Assembly (NCBI RefSeq): GCF_007362955.1
Contig: NZ_CP041696.1
Location: 744,001-808,000, forward strand
Origin: Lysinibacillus fusiformis
GTDB taxonomy: Bacteria; Bacillota; Bacilli; Bacillales_A; Planococcaceae
Direction: 5' to 3'
Length of the DNA stretch: 64,000 bases
The stretch's first letter is position 1. The number at the start of each line of letters is the position of its first letter. The translations under genes and the position numbers were made by a program. A model generated the notes under the pieces. It was not told where the DNA came from and did no database searches. It saw nothing but the letters and a program-made list of their open reading frames with translations. Below are positions 27,650-36,395 of the stretch, piece by piece.

Positions 27650-27668
27650 AACTAAACTGCTCCGTTAG
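27650..27668 (+). repeat. Island cassette repeat R, copy 15, split by the group II intron
   Basis: AACTAAACTGCTCCGTTAG. Its left arm is cut exactly at the intron 5' splice site at 27649/27650. Confidence 0.8.
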
Positions 27669-28018
27669 TTTAAGTACTTTTCTTCACAATTTCCACGTCC
27701 AATTTAATTCTTGTATTTTATTCAATTAAATGGCCCTTTAAAAGAAAAAGACGCACGCGTTCCTAAATAAACGCGCCCGTTTGTTGAATAGTATTTTTAA
27801 ATTATGATTCAAGATAAGCTCCACTTTACCTATTCATAAAGAGTAAAATTAGCGCTCCACCACAGAATATGTTAGAAAATATCTTTCTTACATGTTAATT
27901 GAAGAACATATTATATTTAAGGTAATAGGTCAAACAGATTTATATTTTAAAAGACCGATATTTCTTAAGTATTTATAATACATAAAGATGCTAGAGAGGT
28001 AATTTTATGATTTTTTCA
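27669..28018. other. Intergenic stretch with hairpin repeat S and no clear gene
   Basis: An S-type hairpin repeat lies at about 27731-27790 (AAAGGGCCATTTAATTGAAT on the minus strand, CGCGTT/AACGCG stem, then a T-rich run). Between 27860 and 27980 a plus-strand frame reads TTEYVRKYLSYMLIEE and on to a stop without a start codon; it could be a gene remnant. Nothing else is supported. Confidence 0.4.
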
Positions 28019-28201
28019 CTAAACAAAGCTTACCCCACCATCAGCAATGATATTTTGTCCAGTTATATAAGTCGCCTCATCAGACATTAACCATGTCACG
28101 ACTGCCGCTGCTTCTTTAGGTGTTCCTATTCTACCCAAAGTATTTAGATTATTATATTTATCTTCGAGCCTTTTTGCTTCTTCTGCTGATAAACCTTCAA
28201 A
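28019..28201 (-). pseudogene. C-terminal remnant of a short-chain dehydrogenase/reductase
   Basis: A 60-codon open frame without a start reads GLSAEEAKRLEDKYNNLNTL, then GRIGTPKEAAAVVTWLMSDE and ATYITGQNIIADGGVSFV to a TAG. This is the unmistakable C-terminus of an SDR-family oxidoreductase (3-oxoacyl-ACP reductase type). The Rossmann and catalytic parts are gone. The break lies about 77 bases from the truncated intron, so the same deletion may have removed both the intron 3' part and the gene 5' part. Confidence 0.85.
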
Positions 28202-28278
28202 TTAAACATTGTTCATATTTTAATGTCTTCCGCAAATTATGGGGTGAAGTCGTAATTCTCATTGATATGTGGTCTTCT

Positions 28279-28867
28279 AGCAGATTTTCGCGTGACAGGA
28301 TTCGTTCCATTAACATTGGTTACGCCTCTTTCCGTGAACAACAGTTCTTCTTATGCCAGTTCTGCTCCACCATCTTGAAGTCCCCCATGGGATTCACCAT
28401 TTCCTCCTTCAAGCATGCCTTATCGGTTATCTGTGTTCTTCGCAGTTTACTGAATGCCAAGATGTTGTTCTCTCTTAATTGTTCAGCCCTTCCCATCCTT
28501 CTCGAGTCAGAATGGTACTATGGCTTCTGCTGACTTCTGATTGTTCAGCTATTCATCACTGAATAGGTTACCAAGTGTACTTGGCGTACCAACCAGACCT
28601 CCCCAGGTAAGAACGTAGTCTTTCCCTCCATCTATCTGCTTCATTTACTACATATGACCTTCGGCAGAAAGGGCTTCGTTTTGTTATGCAAACTCACCCA
28701 GTCGTACATAGCCTTCTATGAAGTTCGTGTTCCTCAGACCGGAGGTTTGCCGCTCGCTTCCTTCAGATTCCGCGTCACCGCGAACACCCTTGCGTTAAGC
28801 TAACTATTACTTCTGCCTTCACAGTTCGGGACTTGCACCCTATAGACTACGCCCATGCTGGGCGCAC
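28279..28867 (-). mobile_element. Group IIC-type intron, truncated copy (5' part only)
   Basis: Base-for-base the same as 13600-14188 wherever compared, with the intron 5' end at 28867 and the break 11 codons into the reverse transcriptase frame. Domains V-VI and most of the RT are absent. The 5' exon is again a hairpin terminator ending TTTTAT. Retention of the 5' rather than the 3' end argues for deletion after insertion, not abortive reverse transcription. It lies in direct orientation with the full copy. Confidence 0.92.
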
Positions 28868-28869
28868 AT

Positions 28870-28907
28870 AAAAGGTATTAGGAATGATCACATTCCTAAT
28901 ACCTTTT
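28870..28907 (-). terminator. Hairpin terminator, 5' exon of the truncated intron
   Basis: AAAAGGTATTAGGAATG and CATTCCTAATACCTTTT form a perfect 17-bp stem with a 4-base loop. It lies about 160 bases downstream of ald and may be its terminator. Confidence 0.85.
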
Positions 28908-29066
28908 GAAATTTCATCAGACATATTAGTTACAAATAGCCCTTATTAACGAGAGTAGTACTCAATAATCAACTATTTTCTATAAATTCATAAACTTTAC
29001 CACAAATAAACGGTTCAAATGTTACGCAGTAGGGACGCTAGCCCCTCCGCTTAACTTCCACGTTAG

Positions 29067-30188
29067 TTAGCTTAATGTCATTAAATCATCAACATGGACG
29101 TATGGTAATTCTTGTGAGTCTGCTACTGCTTTATAAACAATATGTCCGTCAAATGTATTTAATCCTTTTTTCAGTGCTGGATTATCGATACATGCCTGCT
29201 TATAGCCTTTATTTGCAATTTGCAATGCATATGGAATTGTATTATTTGTTAAAGCTATTGTTGACGTACGTGGTACTGCACCTGGCATATTTGCCACTGC
29301 ATAGTGAACAACACCATGTTTTATATACGTAGGATCATCATGTGTCGTTACACGATCAGATGATGCAAAAATTCCACCTTGGTCAATTGCAATATCAACC
29401 ACTACAGAACCTGGCTGCATTGAAAGAATCATCTCCTCTGAAACAAGCTTCGGTGCCTTTGCTCCGGGAATTAGGACAGCTCCAATAACTAAATCCGAAT
29501 TTTTCACTGATTCTGCAATATTATAAGGATTGGACATTAATGTTTGCACTTCACGACCAAATAGATCTTCTATTTGACGTAGGCGCTCTGGACTTAAATC
29601 AATGACAGTTACATCTGCCCCCATTCCAACAGCTATTTTTGCTGCATTTGTCCCAGCGATACCGCCACCAATAACCGTTACTTTACCACGTGGCACACCC
29701 GATACGCCTCCTAGTAAAATCCCTTTACCGCCATGATTTCTTTCTAAAAATTGTGCACCGATTTGCGTTGCCATCTTCCCTGCAACCTCACTCATTGGTG
29801 TTAATAATGGTAAAGAACCATTTGCCAACTGTACGGTTTCATAGGCAATACCTACAACTTTCTTATCTAAAAGTGCCTGCGTCAGTTCACGCTCAGGCGC
29901 TAAATGTAAATAAGTGAATAATATTTGACCTTCATAAAAATAATCGTATTCCGATGCTACAGGCTCTTTTACTTTTAAAATCATTTCCTGTGCCCATGCC
30001 TCTTGTGCTGTTGCGACAATGTGAGCACCTGCCGCTAGGTAATCTGCATCTGTAAAGCTAGAGCCTAAACCAGCTCCTGCTTCAATGTATACTTCGTGGC
30101 CTGCATGTGTTAAAGTTACTACCCCTGCTGGTGTCATTGCTACACGATTTTCATTGTTTTTAATTTCTTTTGGAATACCAATCTTCAT
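29067..30188 (-). CDS. ald: Alanine dehydrogenase
   Basis: Ald reversibly deaminates L-alanine to pyruvate with NAD+, supports growth on alanine and is needed for normal sporulation in B. subtilis. The 373 residues show the family signatures [17 protein letters not shown] at the N-terminus and the NAD-binding glycine loop [20 protein letters not shown] (about residues 172-191). The substrate-binding [16 protein letters not shown] segment is present near residue 300. It is full length, with an ATG after GGGGACAGG. It is the first core gene right of the accessory island. Confidence 0.97.
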   Translation of the reverse strand: MKIGIPKEIKNNENRVAMTPAGVVTLTHAGHEVYIEAGAGLGSSFTDADYLAAGAHIVATAQEAWAQEMILKVKEPVASEYDYFYEGQILFTYLHLAPERELTQALLDKKVVGIAYETVQLANGSLPLLTPMSEVAGKMATQIGAQFLERNHGGKGILLGGVSGVPRGKVTVIGGGIAGTNAAKIAVGMGADVTVIDLSPERLRQIEDLFGREVQTLMSNPYNIAESVKNSDLVIGAVLIPGAKAPKLVSEEMILSMQPGSVVVDIAIDQGGIFASSDRVTTHDDPTYIKHGVVHYAVANMPGAVPRTSTIALTNNTIPYALQIANKGYKQACIDNPALKKGLNTFDGHIVYKAVADSQELPYVHVDDLMTLS

Positions 30189-30488
30189 CTTTCCTGTCCC
30201 CTTCCGTAACCTATGAAATAAGCATTATTTCATCAATTATGCATTAGCGTAATTGATACACCCCTTGTGCACTTCCATCTTACCAAATAAATGCAAAAAA
30301 TGCTTTAATTAAAGCGTTTTCAAGTAAAATTTATAACATTTTCAAAATAAAAAATATTGAAATTATTAAAAAGAAATAAGTATTTCGCAGTAAATGCCTT
30401 TAGTTTTTCACAATTTTTCTTTCGCAAAGTATTTCCTTTAGACAATCATTTGGTATAATCAGAATATAAATATAGGGAGGTAATACAA
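30189..30488. other. Intergenic region between divergent ald and uspA
   Basis: About 300 AT-rich bases with promoters for both genes. TATAAT at 30453-30458 is the likely -10 box for the stress-protein gene, with GGGAGG at 30475. No inverted repeat stands out. Confidence 0.5.
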
Positions 30489-30938
30489 ATGGCTAATCAT
30501 TATAAAAGCATTGTAGTTGCTGTAGACGGTTCAAAGGAAGCTGAATACGCTTTCCGTAAATCAATCGACGTTGCAAAACGTAACGAGGGTGCAGTATTAA
30601 ATCTAGTAAATGTTATTGATACTCGTTCATTCGCTGCAATCGAAGCATATGACCGTTCAATCGCAGAACGCGCACAAGCATTCTCTGAAGATTTATTAAA
30701 CGGTTATAAAAAACAAGCTGAAGAAGAAGGCTTAACAAATGTAAACCTTGTAATCGAATACGGTTCTCCAAAAAATATCATCACAAAAGAGCTTTCTAAT
30801 ATCGTAGACGCTGACTTAATCATTTGTGGCGCTACTGGTCTTAACGCTGTAGAACGTTTCCTAATCGGTTCTGTTTCTGAAGCAATCGTACGTTCAGCTA
30901 AATGTGATGTACTAGTTATTCGTACACCAGAAGCTTAA
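30489..30938 (+). CDS. Universal stress protein, UspA family
   Basis: A 149-residue cytosolic stress protein of the UspA fold. The ATP-binding signature GATGLNAVERFLIGSVSEAIVR (about residues 117-138, G2xG9xGS type) is present, so it is an ATP-binding member. The N-terminus IVVAVDGSKEAEYAF is typical. GGGAGG precedes the ATG and a strong terminator follows. It is a single-gene unit divergent from ald; its precise role is unknown. Confidence 0.95.
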   Translation: MANHYKSIVVAVDGSKEAEYAFRKSIDVAKRNEGAVLNLVNVIDTRSFAAIEAYDRSIAERAQAFSEDLLNGYKKQAEEEGLTNVNLVIEYGSPKNIITKELSNIVDADLIICGATGLNAVERFLIGSVSEAIVRSAKCDVLVIRTPEA

Positions 30939-30951
30939 TCAAGTAATACAT

Positions 30952-30986
30952 AAAAAGGTATCCAAAGACTCTTGGATACCTTTTTT
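30952..30986 (+). terminator. Intrinsic terminator after the uspA-like gene
   Basis: AAAAGGTATCCAA and TTGGATACCTTTT stem with a T run. It may also serve ytxK from the other strand. Confidence 0.9.
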
Positions 30987-31014
30987 AATAGATTATTTTA
31001 GAACTTACTTCTTG

Positions 31015-31944
31015 TTATTTCTCCTCTTGCCACATCTTCACTTTCTCAAAGAACATAGCAAGCGCTTGTTTATTTTGCATGTTGGGTACCTTCGCAAGTA
31101 ACACTTCTTTTGGCGCCTTAAAGTTCTCGCCTTGCTTTTGTAAAATAACAATACTTTTTTCATGTGCTTTATTCGCAAACATTGTATCTGGCAATTGGAT
31201 AATAGCCTGAATCCAAGCGTGCTTTTGAATGTACTTATGCAATTGCTTCGATTGCTCAGATTCAAAAAGATGAGTTGGCGCTAGGAAAAATAAATACCCG
31301 CCATCCTTCGTATAATTAACAGATTGCTCAATGAATAAATGGTGTGCATAGCTCATTCCCTCTGGTGCACACACTTCATAATCCAATGCCACATCTTCAT
31401 TTGGATAATAACCAACTGGTAAATCACAGACAATCGCATCTACAGGATCGACTAATAAATCTTGCAATGCATCTTGACGGAATAGTGATACGGGCTGCTC
31501 AGTTAAATCTGCAGTTGCTGCCGCTAAACGGATGAGTAACTCATCAACCTCTACTCCTGTGGCTTCTATTTTACCATCTAGTAAGTTCATTACCGTCAAG
31601 AGTAAGTTACCTGTACCAACAGCTGGATCCATTATAGAAATTTTTTCTTTTTCTAAACGTTCAACAAAAATTTGCTCAACAAAATAGCCGACTAATAAAC
31701 CAAGCGTATCTGGTGTCATTTGATGATTTGGCTGGGAACCTTTACGCATTCCTTTTAAAACGGCAATTTGAATTGCTTTTCGTACGTCTTCTTTCGTTGC
31801 ATCTGCCTGTGAGAAATCGACTTCTCCATCTAGCCATGCCTCTAAACCATCCAGTATGCCTTCTAACAGTGTTATATTGTGCTCTTTTTCTAGCTTTTCG
31901 GCACGCTCATTCAGCATTGCAAATAATTTCTCGATTTTTTCCAT
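31015..31944 (-). CDS. ytxK: YtxK, N6-DNA-methyltransferase-like SAM-dependent protein
   Basis: A 309-residue protein with the AdoMet-binding loop MDPAVGTGNLLLTVMNLL (about residues 106-123) and a DLPVGYYP motif in the position of the NPPY motif of N6-adenine methyltransferases (the usual Asn is Asp and the first Pro is Leu). No specificity domain is present and the size matches B. subtilis YtxK, whose substrate is unknown. It lies downstream of tpx on the same strand with a hairpin between. Catalytic competence as an amino-methyltransferase is plausible but unproven. Confidence 0.88.
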   Translation of the reverse strand: MEKIEKLFAMLNERAEKLEKEHNITLLEGILDGLEAWLDGEVDFSQADATKEDVRKAIQIAVLKGMRKGSQPNHQMTPDTLGLLVGYFVEQIFVERLEKEKISIMDPAVGTGNLLLTVMNLLDGKIEATGVEVDELLIRLAAATADLTEQPVSLFRQDALQDLLVDPVDAIVCDLPVGYYPNEDVALDYEVCAPEGMSYAHHLFIEQSVNYTKDGGYLFFLAPTHLFESEQSKQLHKYIQKHAWIQAIIQLPDTMFANKAHEKSIVILQKQGENFKAPKEVLLAKVPNMQNKQALAMFFEKVKMWQEEK

Positions 31945-31965
31945 AAAAAACTTCCTTTCACGCAG

Positions 31966-32000
31966 AAAGGAGCCGTGACAAAACCTGTCACAGCTCCTTT
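31966..32000 (-). terminator. Hairpin between tpx and ytxK
   Basis: AAAGGAGCCGTGACA and TGTCACAGCTCCTTT form a 15-base stem with one mismatch. The following T run is short, so it may attenuate read-through into ytxK, not stop it fully. Confidence 0.7.
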
Positions 32001-32032
32001 GTCTAGTATTATCTTAGCCTAAAAGAAGCGGA

Positions 32033-32536
32033 TTATGCTAGTGCTTTTACAGCGGCAATCGCTGATTCATAGTTTGGATGGTCTGTTGCTTCTGGAACGT
32101 ATTCCACATGTGTTACTTTACCAGCCGCATCCACAACAAATACTGCACGTGTTAGAAGTCGTAATTCTTGAATGTACACACCATATGCTTCCCCAAATGA
32201 AAGATCACGGTGATCAGAAACTGTTTGAACGGCATCAATGCCTGCAGCGCCACACCAGCGTTTTTGTGCGAACGGAAGATCCACAGATACTGTATAAATC
32301 ACTACATTATCGCCTAAGTTTGCTGCTTCTTCATTAAAACGACGTGTTTGCGCATCGCATACGCCTGTATCTAATGATGGGACAACACTAAACAAACGAA
32401 TTTTCCCCTCTGAATCCTTTAAAGTAACAGGTGATAAGTCATTAGCTAATACCGTGAAATCTGGTGCTTGGTCTCCAACCTTTACTTCGTTCCCTACTAG
32501 TGTTACTGGACCATTTTTAAATGTTACTTGTGCCAT
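32033..32536 (-). CDS. tpx: Thiol peroxidase
   Basis: Tpx is an atypical two-cysteine peroxiredoxin that reduces hydrogen peroxide and alkyl hydroperoxides using thioredoxin. The 167 residues contain the peroxidatic Cys in [18 protein letters not shown] (about residue 60) and the resolving Cys in [12 protein letters not shown] (about residue 94). The family start [20 protein letters not shown] is intact, and AGGAGGC precedes the ATG. It is upstream of ytxK as in B. subtilis. Confidence 0.97.
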   Translation of the reverse strand: MAQVTFKNGPVTLVGNEVKVGDQAPDFTVLANDLSPVTLKDSEGKIRLFSVVPSLDTGVCDAQTRRFNEEAANLGDNVVIYTVSVDLPFAQKRWCGAAGIDAVQTVSDHRDLSFGEAYGVYIQELRLLTRAVFVVDAAGKVTHVEYVPEATDHPNYESAIAAVKALA

Positions 32537-32605
32537 ATAAACGCCTCCTTCATCATATGTACATAATATTACTAAATGTAGGGAATTAATTGCAACCGAG
32601 ACAGC

Positions 32606-32731
32606 TTAAATAAAAAAATGATCTTTCTGAAGTCCTAATGACTTTCGTTTAGCCTTATTTATTTTGAGGAAATTATTGAATAGTTTTATCTCATCTTCAT
32701 GTGGGATTGCCCATTTTCTCCCCGATTTCAT
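32606..32731 (-). CDS. Possible small basic protein
   Basis: A 41-codon frame, MKSGRKWAIPHEDEIKLFNN onward, rich in Lys and ending KDHFFI. AAAGGTAT lies about 9 bases upstream. It follows the yteJ terminator. There is no recognised family; it may be a chance frame. Confidence 0.3.
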   Translation of the reverse strand: MKSGRKWAIPHEDEIKLFNNFLKINKAKRKSLGLQKDHFFI

Positions 32732-32753
32732 CTCTTTTATACCTTTTTTTACA

Positions 32754-32788
32754 ACAAAAATGGCTGTCTCATTATTTTTGAGACAGCC
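32754..32788 (-). terminator. Intrinsic terminator after yteJ
   Basis: GGCTGTCTC and GAGACAGCC stem, followed on the minus strand by ATTTTTG. Confidence 0.85.
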
Positions 32789-32806
32789 CAACCATCAATT
32801 TTCCAT

Positions 32807-33406
32807 TTATTCTTCTATCGTTTGTTCCAGCTTTTCAGGTTCAGTTACTTTCTCCTGAATAGGTAAAGCTGTAGGCGCTTCTTTTTTTTCTACATAAATT
32901 TTTTCATGGACAACTGTTGTCTCTGCAAAAAAATCATGTAAGCCTTGATTGTCTGGCAAAATAGCAACAAAAATATACAGTGGCATAAAGATATTGCTAA
33001 TAAAACGACCAATCCAATCTCGGAAAAGCACATCCGACCACGTTAAATTGTCATGTTTTAATGACACAACACGTAAACCGCAAGCCATCTTTCCTAAAGT
33101 TTGCCCCAAAAATTTCGTCATAAACACGAAATAGCCATAATAGATAATGGCTGAAATAATAGAAATTGGCGCATACCATACCGTTTCCGATAACGACCAA
33201 TCCATTAAGTAAAAAATCGGGTTAACAAGTATTCCCACAACAGCTGATATAATTAAGGTATCTAATAAAAATGCCCAAAAGCGTACCCAAAAGCCAGCTG
33301 TTTTTAATGCATAGTGTTTAGTTGCTAATAATGTTTCTACCTTATCACATGGAGGCTCTGTTTCAAAAGAGGGTTGCCCTTGTATAACGAATTCATTATT
33401 TGTCAT
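32807..33406 (-). CDS. yteJ: RDD-family membrane protein YteJ
   Basis: A 199-residue integral membrane protein with the RDD domain (about residues 38-160): AGFWVRFWAFLLDTLIISAV carries the Arg and Asp for which the family is named, followed by two more helices. The C-terminal tail is charged. YteJ of B. subtilis lies next to sppA and has been linked to SppA regulation and lantibiotic resistance. Here it also follows sppA directly, 12 bases downstream, and shares its operon. Confidence 0.9.
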   Translation of the reverse strand: MTNNEFVIQGQPSFETEPPCDKVETLLATKHYALKTAGFWVRFWAFLLDTLIISAVVGILVNPIFYLMDWSLSETVWYAPISIISAIIYYGYFVFMTKFLGQTLGKMACGLRVVSLKHDNLTWSDVLFRDWIGRFISNIFMPLYIFVAILPDNQGLHDFFAETTVVHEKIYVEKKEAPTALPIQEKVTEPEKLEQTIEE

Positions 33407-33418
33407 GGTACACCCTCC

Positions 33419-34432
33419 TTAGTATTCGCCGTATAAGTACATCATTTTGGGCGCTCTATAGTCAGCCATAATCTTCATTAGCATTTTTTCCTCTGAAGAA
33501 GGACCAAACATTGAACCAATCTTCATACCAACGTAAGACTGCCAGCCACCCATATCATATGAGTATTCAAATAGTGCTGCGTCTTCTAAACCATAATCTG
33601 CACGTAAAGCCGCAATTGTTGCTTCCTCATCACCAATTTCATCGATTAAGCCTGCTTCAAGTGCCTTTGTTCCTCCGAGAATTCGACCATCCGCTACCTT
33701 TTTCACATCGGCTTCAGACATATTACGACCTTTTTCGACAATATCGACGAACTCTTCGTAGGTTTCATTAATCATATCTTGCATCATTGCACGTTCTTCT
33801 TCGGTAACATCACGCATCGGGCTTAGCATATCTTTATGTTCACCTGATTTAAATGTCTGAAATTTCACGCCTACTTTTTCAGCTAGTTCCTGGTAATTGA
33901 TTGACTGCATAATAACACCAATAGAGCCTGTTATCGTATCGCGATGAGCGAAAATCTTATCTGCAGGTGCGGCAATATAATACCCGCCTGAAGCTGCCAT
34001 CGAGTCCATTGATACATAAATTGGAATTTGGCGCTCTTCTTTAATTTCTAAAAGCTTTTTATAGATTTCTGCTGATTCTTTTACACCGCCACCTGGTGAA
34101 TTCACGCTTAAAACAATCGCCTGTACTGTTTCATCATATAAAATATTGTCTAATTGCTCTAAAAAAAACTGGTGATCATATGCCACCGGCTGCCATAATG
34201 AACTAGATCCAATATCTTGGATCGTACCATCCACTTTTAAATACGCAATCCGTTTATTATAATCTTCTCCTTCAATCACCGTTTCAAATACTTCTAAATT
34301 GTTTCCAGCCATCAGACTATCAAAACTACCAAAAAAGTCTGATTTAAATATTGCAAATACGGTGTTAATCCCTAGTGAAACTACTAATAATACACCTGCA
34401 ATAATTAAGGCTACCCACCTTTTAACATTCAT
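33419..34432 (-). CDS. sppA: Signal peptide peptidase SppA
   Basis: SppA is a membrane-bound serine protease that degrades leftover signal peptides and helps resist lantibiotics. The 337-residue reading (ATG at 34430-34432, nine bases after GAGGAGG) begins MNVKRWVALIIAGVLLVV with one membrane anchor. The crotonase-like protease fold has the catalytic Ser in SMDSMAASGGYYIAAPAD and the Lys general base in FKSGEHKDMLSP. The C-terminal extension is typical of the Bacillus enzyme, which YteJ inhibits. It is first gene of the sppA-yteJ unit. Confidence 0.94.
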   Translation of the reverse strand: MNVKRWVALIIAGVLLVVSLGINTVFAIFKSDFFGSFDSLMAGNNLEVFETVIEGEDYNKRIAYLKVDGTIQDIGSSSLWQPVAYDHQFFLEQLDNILYDETVQAIVLSVNSPGGGVKESAEIYKKLLEIKEERQIPIYVSMDSMAASGGYYIAAPADKIFAHRDTITGSIGVIMQSINYQELAEKVGVKFQTFKSGEHKDMLSPMRDVTEEERAMMQDMINETYEEFVDIVEKGRNMSEADVKKVADGRILGGTKALEAGLIDEIGDEEATIAALRADYGLEDAALFEYSYDMGGWQSYVGMKIGSMFGPSSEEKMLMKIMADYRAPKMMYLYGEY

Positions 34433-34555
34433 GTCTTTCCGCCTCCTCAAGACGTTATACGTCCCAATGTCTAAAATGTTTCACTTTTTTGCAATATTAT
34501 GCAAAAGTTTTATCTTATACAGTTTCCCATAAAAAATGTCCTTTACACATAAAAA

Positions 34556-34593
34556 AAATCAAAGTTCATAAATTTGGCATGAACTTTGATTTT
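34556..34593 (-). terminator. Intrinsic terminator after the acyl-CoA synthetase gene
   Basis: AAATCAAAGTTCAT and ATGAACTTTGATTT stem with a T run on the minus strand, just downstream of the stop at 34614. Confidence 0.9.
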
Positions 34594-34613
34594 CGACATT
34601 ATTTCCTAGGAAA

Positions 34614-36200
34614 TTATTTCTGAATTAACTGGTACTTTTCTTGTTGACGTAGTTCGACACGACGAATTTTACCCGAAGCTGTTTTTGGTAGCTCCTCTAC
34701 AAATTCAATCGCACGTGGATATTTGTAAGGTGCTGTTAATGTTTTTACATGGTCTTGAAGTTCCTGGATAAGTGATTCTAGGCCTATTTTTCCATCATGT
34801 AAAATCACAAATGCCTTTACTATATTCCCTCTTACTTCGTCTGGACTCGCAACCACTGCAACTTCTTTCACTGCTGGATGCTTCATCAACGCATCTTCAA
34901 CTTCGAATGGTCCAATCGTGTAACCTGAGGAAATAATCACATCATCACCGCGCCCCTCAAACCAAAAATAACCATCTTTATCTTTATATGCACGGTCACC
35001 AGTGATATACCAATCACCTCGAAATTGTAAACTTGTGCGTTCTGGATCTTTAAAATACTTTCTAAATAAGGCTGGGGTTTCACGATGAACCGCTATATCG
35101 CCAACGACACCTTCGGAAACTGGCGTACCAAAATCGTCAATAATTTCTACAGTATTTCCTGGCGTTGGTTTCCCCATGGAGCCAATACGTGCCTCCATAC
35201 CTACCATTGTTCCAACAAGTAATGTATTTTCCGTTTGACCATAGCCATCACGTACCTGAAGTTTAAAGTTTTGTAAGAATATTTTCATAACCTCACTATT
35301 CAGAGGTTCGCCTGCAGATACAGCCTGACGAATGCCACTCAAATTATAGTCCTGTAAATTTTCAAGTGCTGCCATAAAACGATACTCAGTTGGCGTACAG
35401 CATAGCACGTTGATTTTAAATTTTTCAAGTAATGTTAAGTAAGTAGCTGCATTAAATTTCCCCTTGTATACAAAAGCTGTCGCGCCACTTCCTAAGGTCG
35501 CAAGGAATGGACTCCATATCCATTTTTGCCACCCTGGTGCTGCAGTAGCCCACACAATATCATTTTCCTGAACACCTAACCAATTTGGTGCAGTTGTCCG
35601 TAAATGTGCGTAACCCCAACTATGTGTATGCACAGCAGCCTTCGGATTGCCTGTTGTACCACTTGTATATGCAAGAAATGCGATATCAGTACTCTTCGTT
35701 GGCGTAGAAATAGTATATGCGGTTGGTTGATTCTTCATTTGTTGTAACAGTGGTTGCCATGGTTCATGTGCATGACCGATGACAAACTGCTGTACACCCT
35801 CCAAATTTTCCACCTCATCAAATTGCTCAATATAAGGCTCATAGGCAATAACCGCCTTTGCATCAGCATGTGTAATTCGATAGTCTATATCTTTTGCACG
35901 TAACATCTCAGAGCTTGGAATAATCGTTAAGCCCGCCTTTAATGCTGCAATATAAACAATGTATGCCTCAACTGATCTCGGCACCATCACTAAAAGCACA
36001 TCTCCTTTGACTAATCCTTGAGCTGTTAATACATGCGCTGCCTGATTTGCCTTTTCAAGTAAACTTGCATATGTAATGTATTGAATTTCTTCGTTTTCGT
36101 TATAAACAATTAAAGCATTTTTGGTTGGATGCTGTGCATACTTTTCAATTTCCTGTGCAATGTTATACCACTCTGGTGCGAGTAAATCTTGTCTTTTCAT
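34614..36200 (-). CDS. ytcI: Acyl-CoA synthetase, YtcI-like
   Basis: A 528-residue AMP-forming enzyme that activates a carboxylic acid to its CoA thioester; acetate or a medium- or branched-chain acid are candidates. Motifs: P-loop-like AYTSGTTGNPKAAVHT (about residue 167), GYGQTENTL, the hinge TGDRAYKDKDGYFWFEGRGDD, and the catalytic Lys in TASGKIRRVELR. The start at 36198-36200 (MKRQDLLAPEW) follows AAAGGGGGC. Its place between sppA and sspA is that of ytcI in B. subtilis. Substrate specificity cannot be read from sequence. Confidence 0.88.
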   Translation of the reverse strand: MKRQDLLAPEWYNIAQEIEKYAQHPTKNALIVYNENEEIQYITYASLLEKANQAAHVLTAQGLVKGDVLLVMVPRSVEAYIVYIAALKAGLTIIPSSEMLRAKDIDYRITHADAKAVIAYEPYIEQFDEVENLEGVQQFVIGHAHEPWQPLLQQMKNQPTAYTISTPTKSTDIAFLAYTSGTTGNPKAAVHTHSWGYAHLRTTAPNWLGVQENDIVWATAAPGWQKWIWSPFLATLGSGATAFVYKGKFNAATYLTLLEKFKINVLCCTPTEYRFMAALENLQDYNLSGIRQAVSAGEPLNSEVMKIFLQNFKLQVRDGYGQTENTLLVGTMVGMEARIGSMGKPTPGNTVEIIDDFGTPVSEGVVGDIAVHRETPALFRKYFKDPERTSLQFRGDWYITGDRAYKDKDGYFWFEGRGDDVIISSGYTIGPFEVEDALMKHPAVKEVAVVASPDEVRGNIVKAFVILHDGKIGLESLIQELQDHVKTLTAPYKYPRAIEFVEELPKTASGKIRRVELRQQEKYQLIQK

Positions 36201-36395
36201 GGCATATGCCCCCTTTGCTATGCTCATTATAAAACTCATTTTTCATGATTTTCAATGGTAGAAGTCTTATTTTTGAAAAGTCATGACAACTATCATACTT
36301 CTCTATATGGCATCAGTCACAGCTTTTACTAAAATGGAAAATCTCTATTGAACACAAAGAAAAAGTATGGTACATTTTGGTCAACTAAAATCATG

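Noticed and set aside
14235-27668. Calling the R repeats true integron attC sites
   Set aside because: Core-like heptamers are present, but the internal attC architecture and an integron integrase are not seen. The similarity is reported as a hypothesis only.
12160-28910. CRISPR array
   Set aside because: The R repeats are 600-3000 bases apart, variable, and separated by genes instead of short spacers; no cas gene is present.
12160-29060. Prophage
   Set aside because: No structural, terminase, portal or lysis genes and no phage integrase occur; mobile genes are introns, IS elements and Tn3-type ends.
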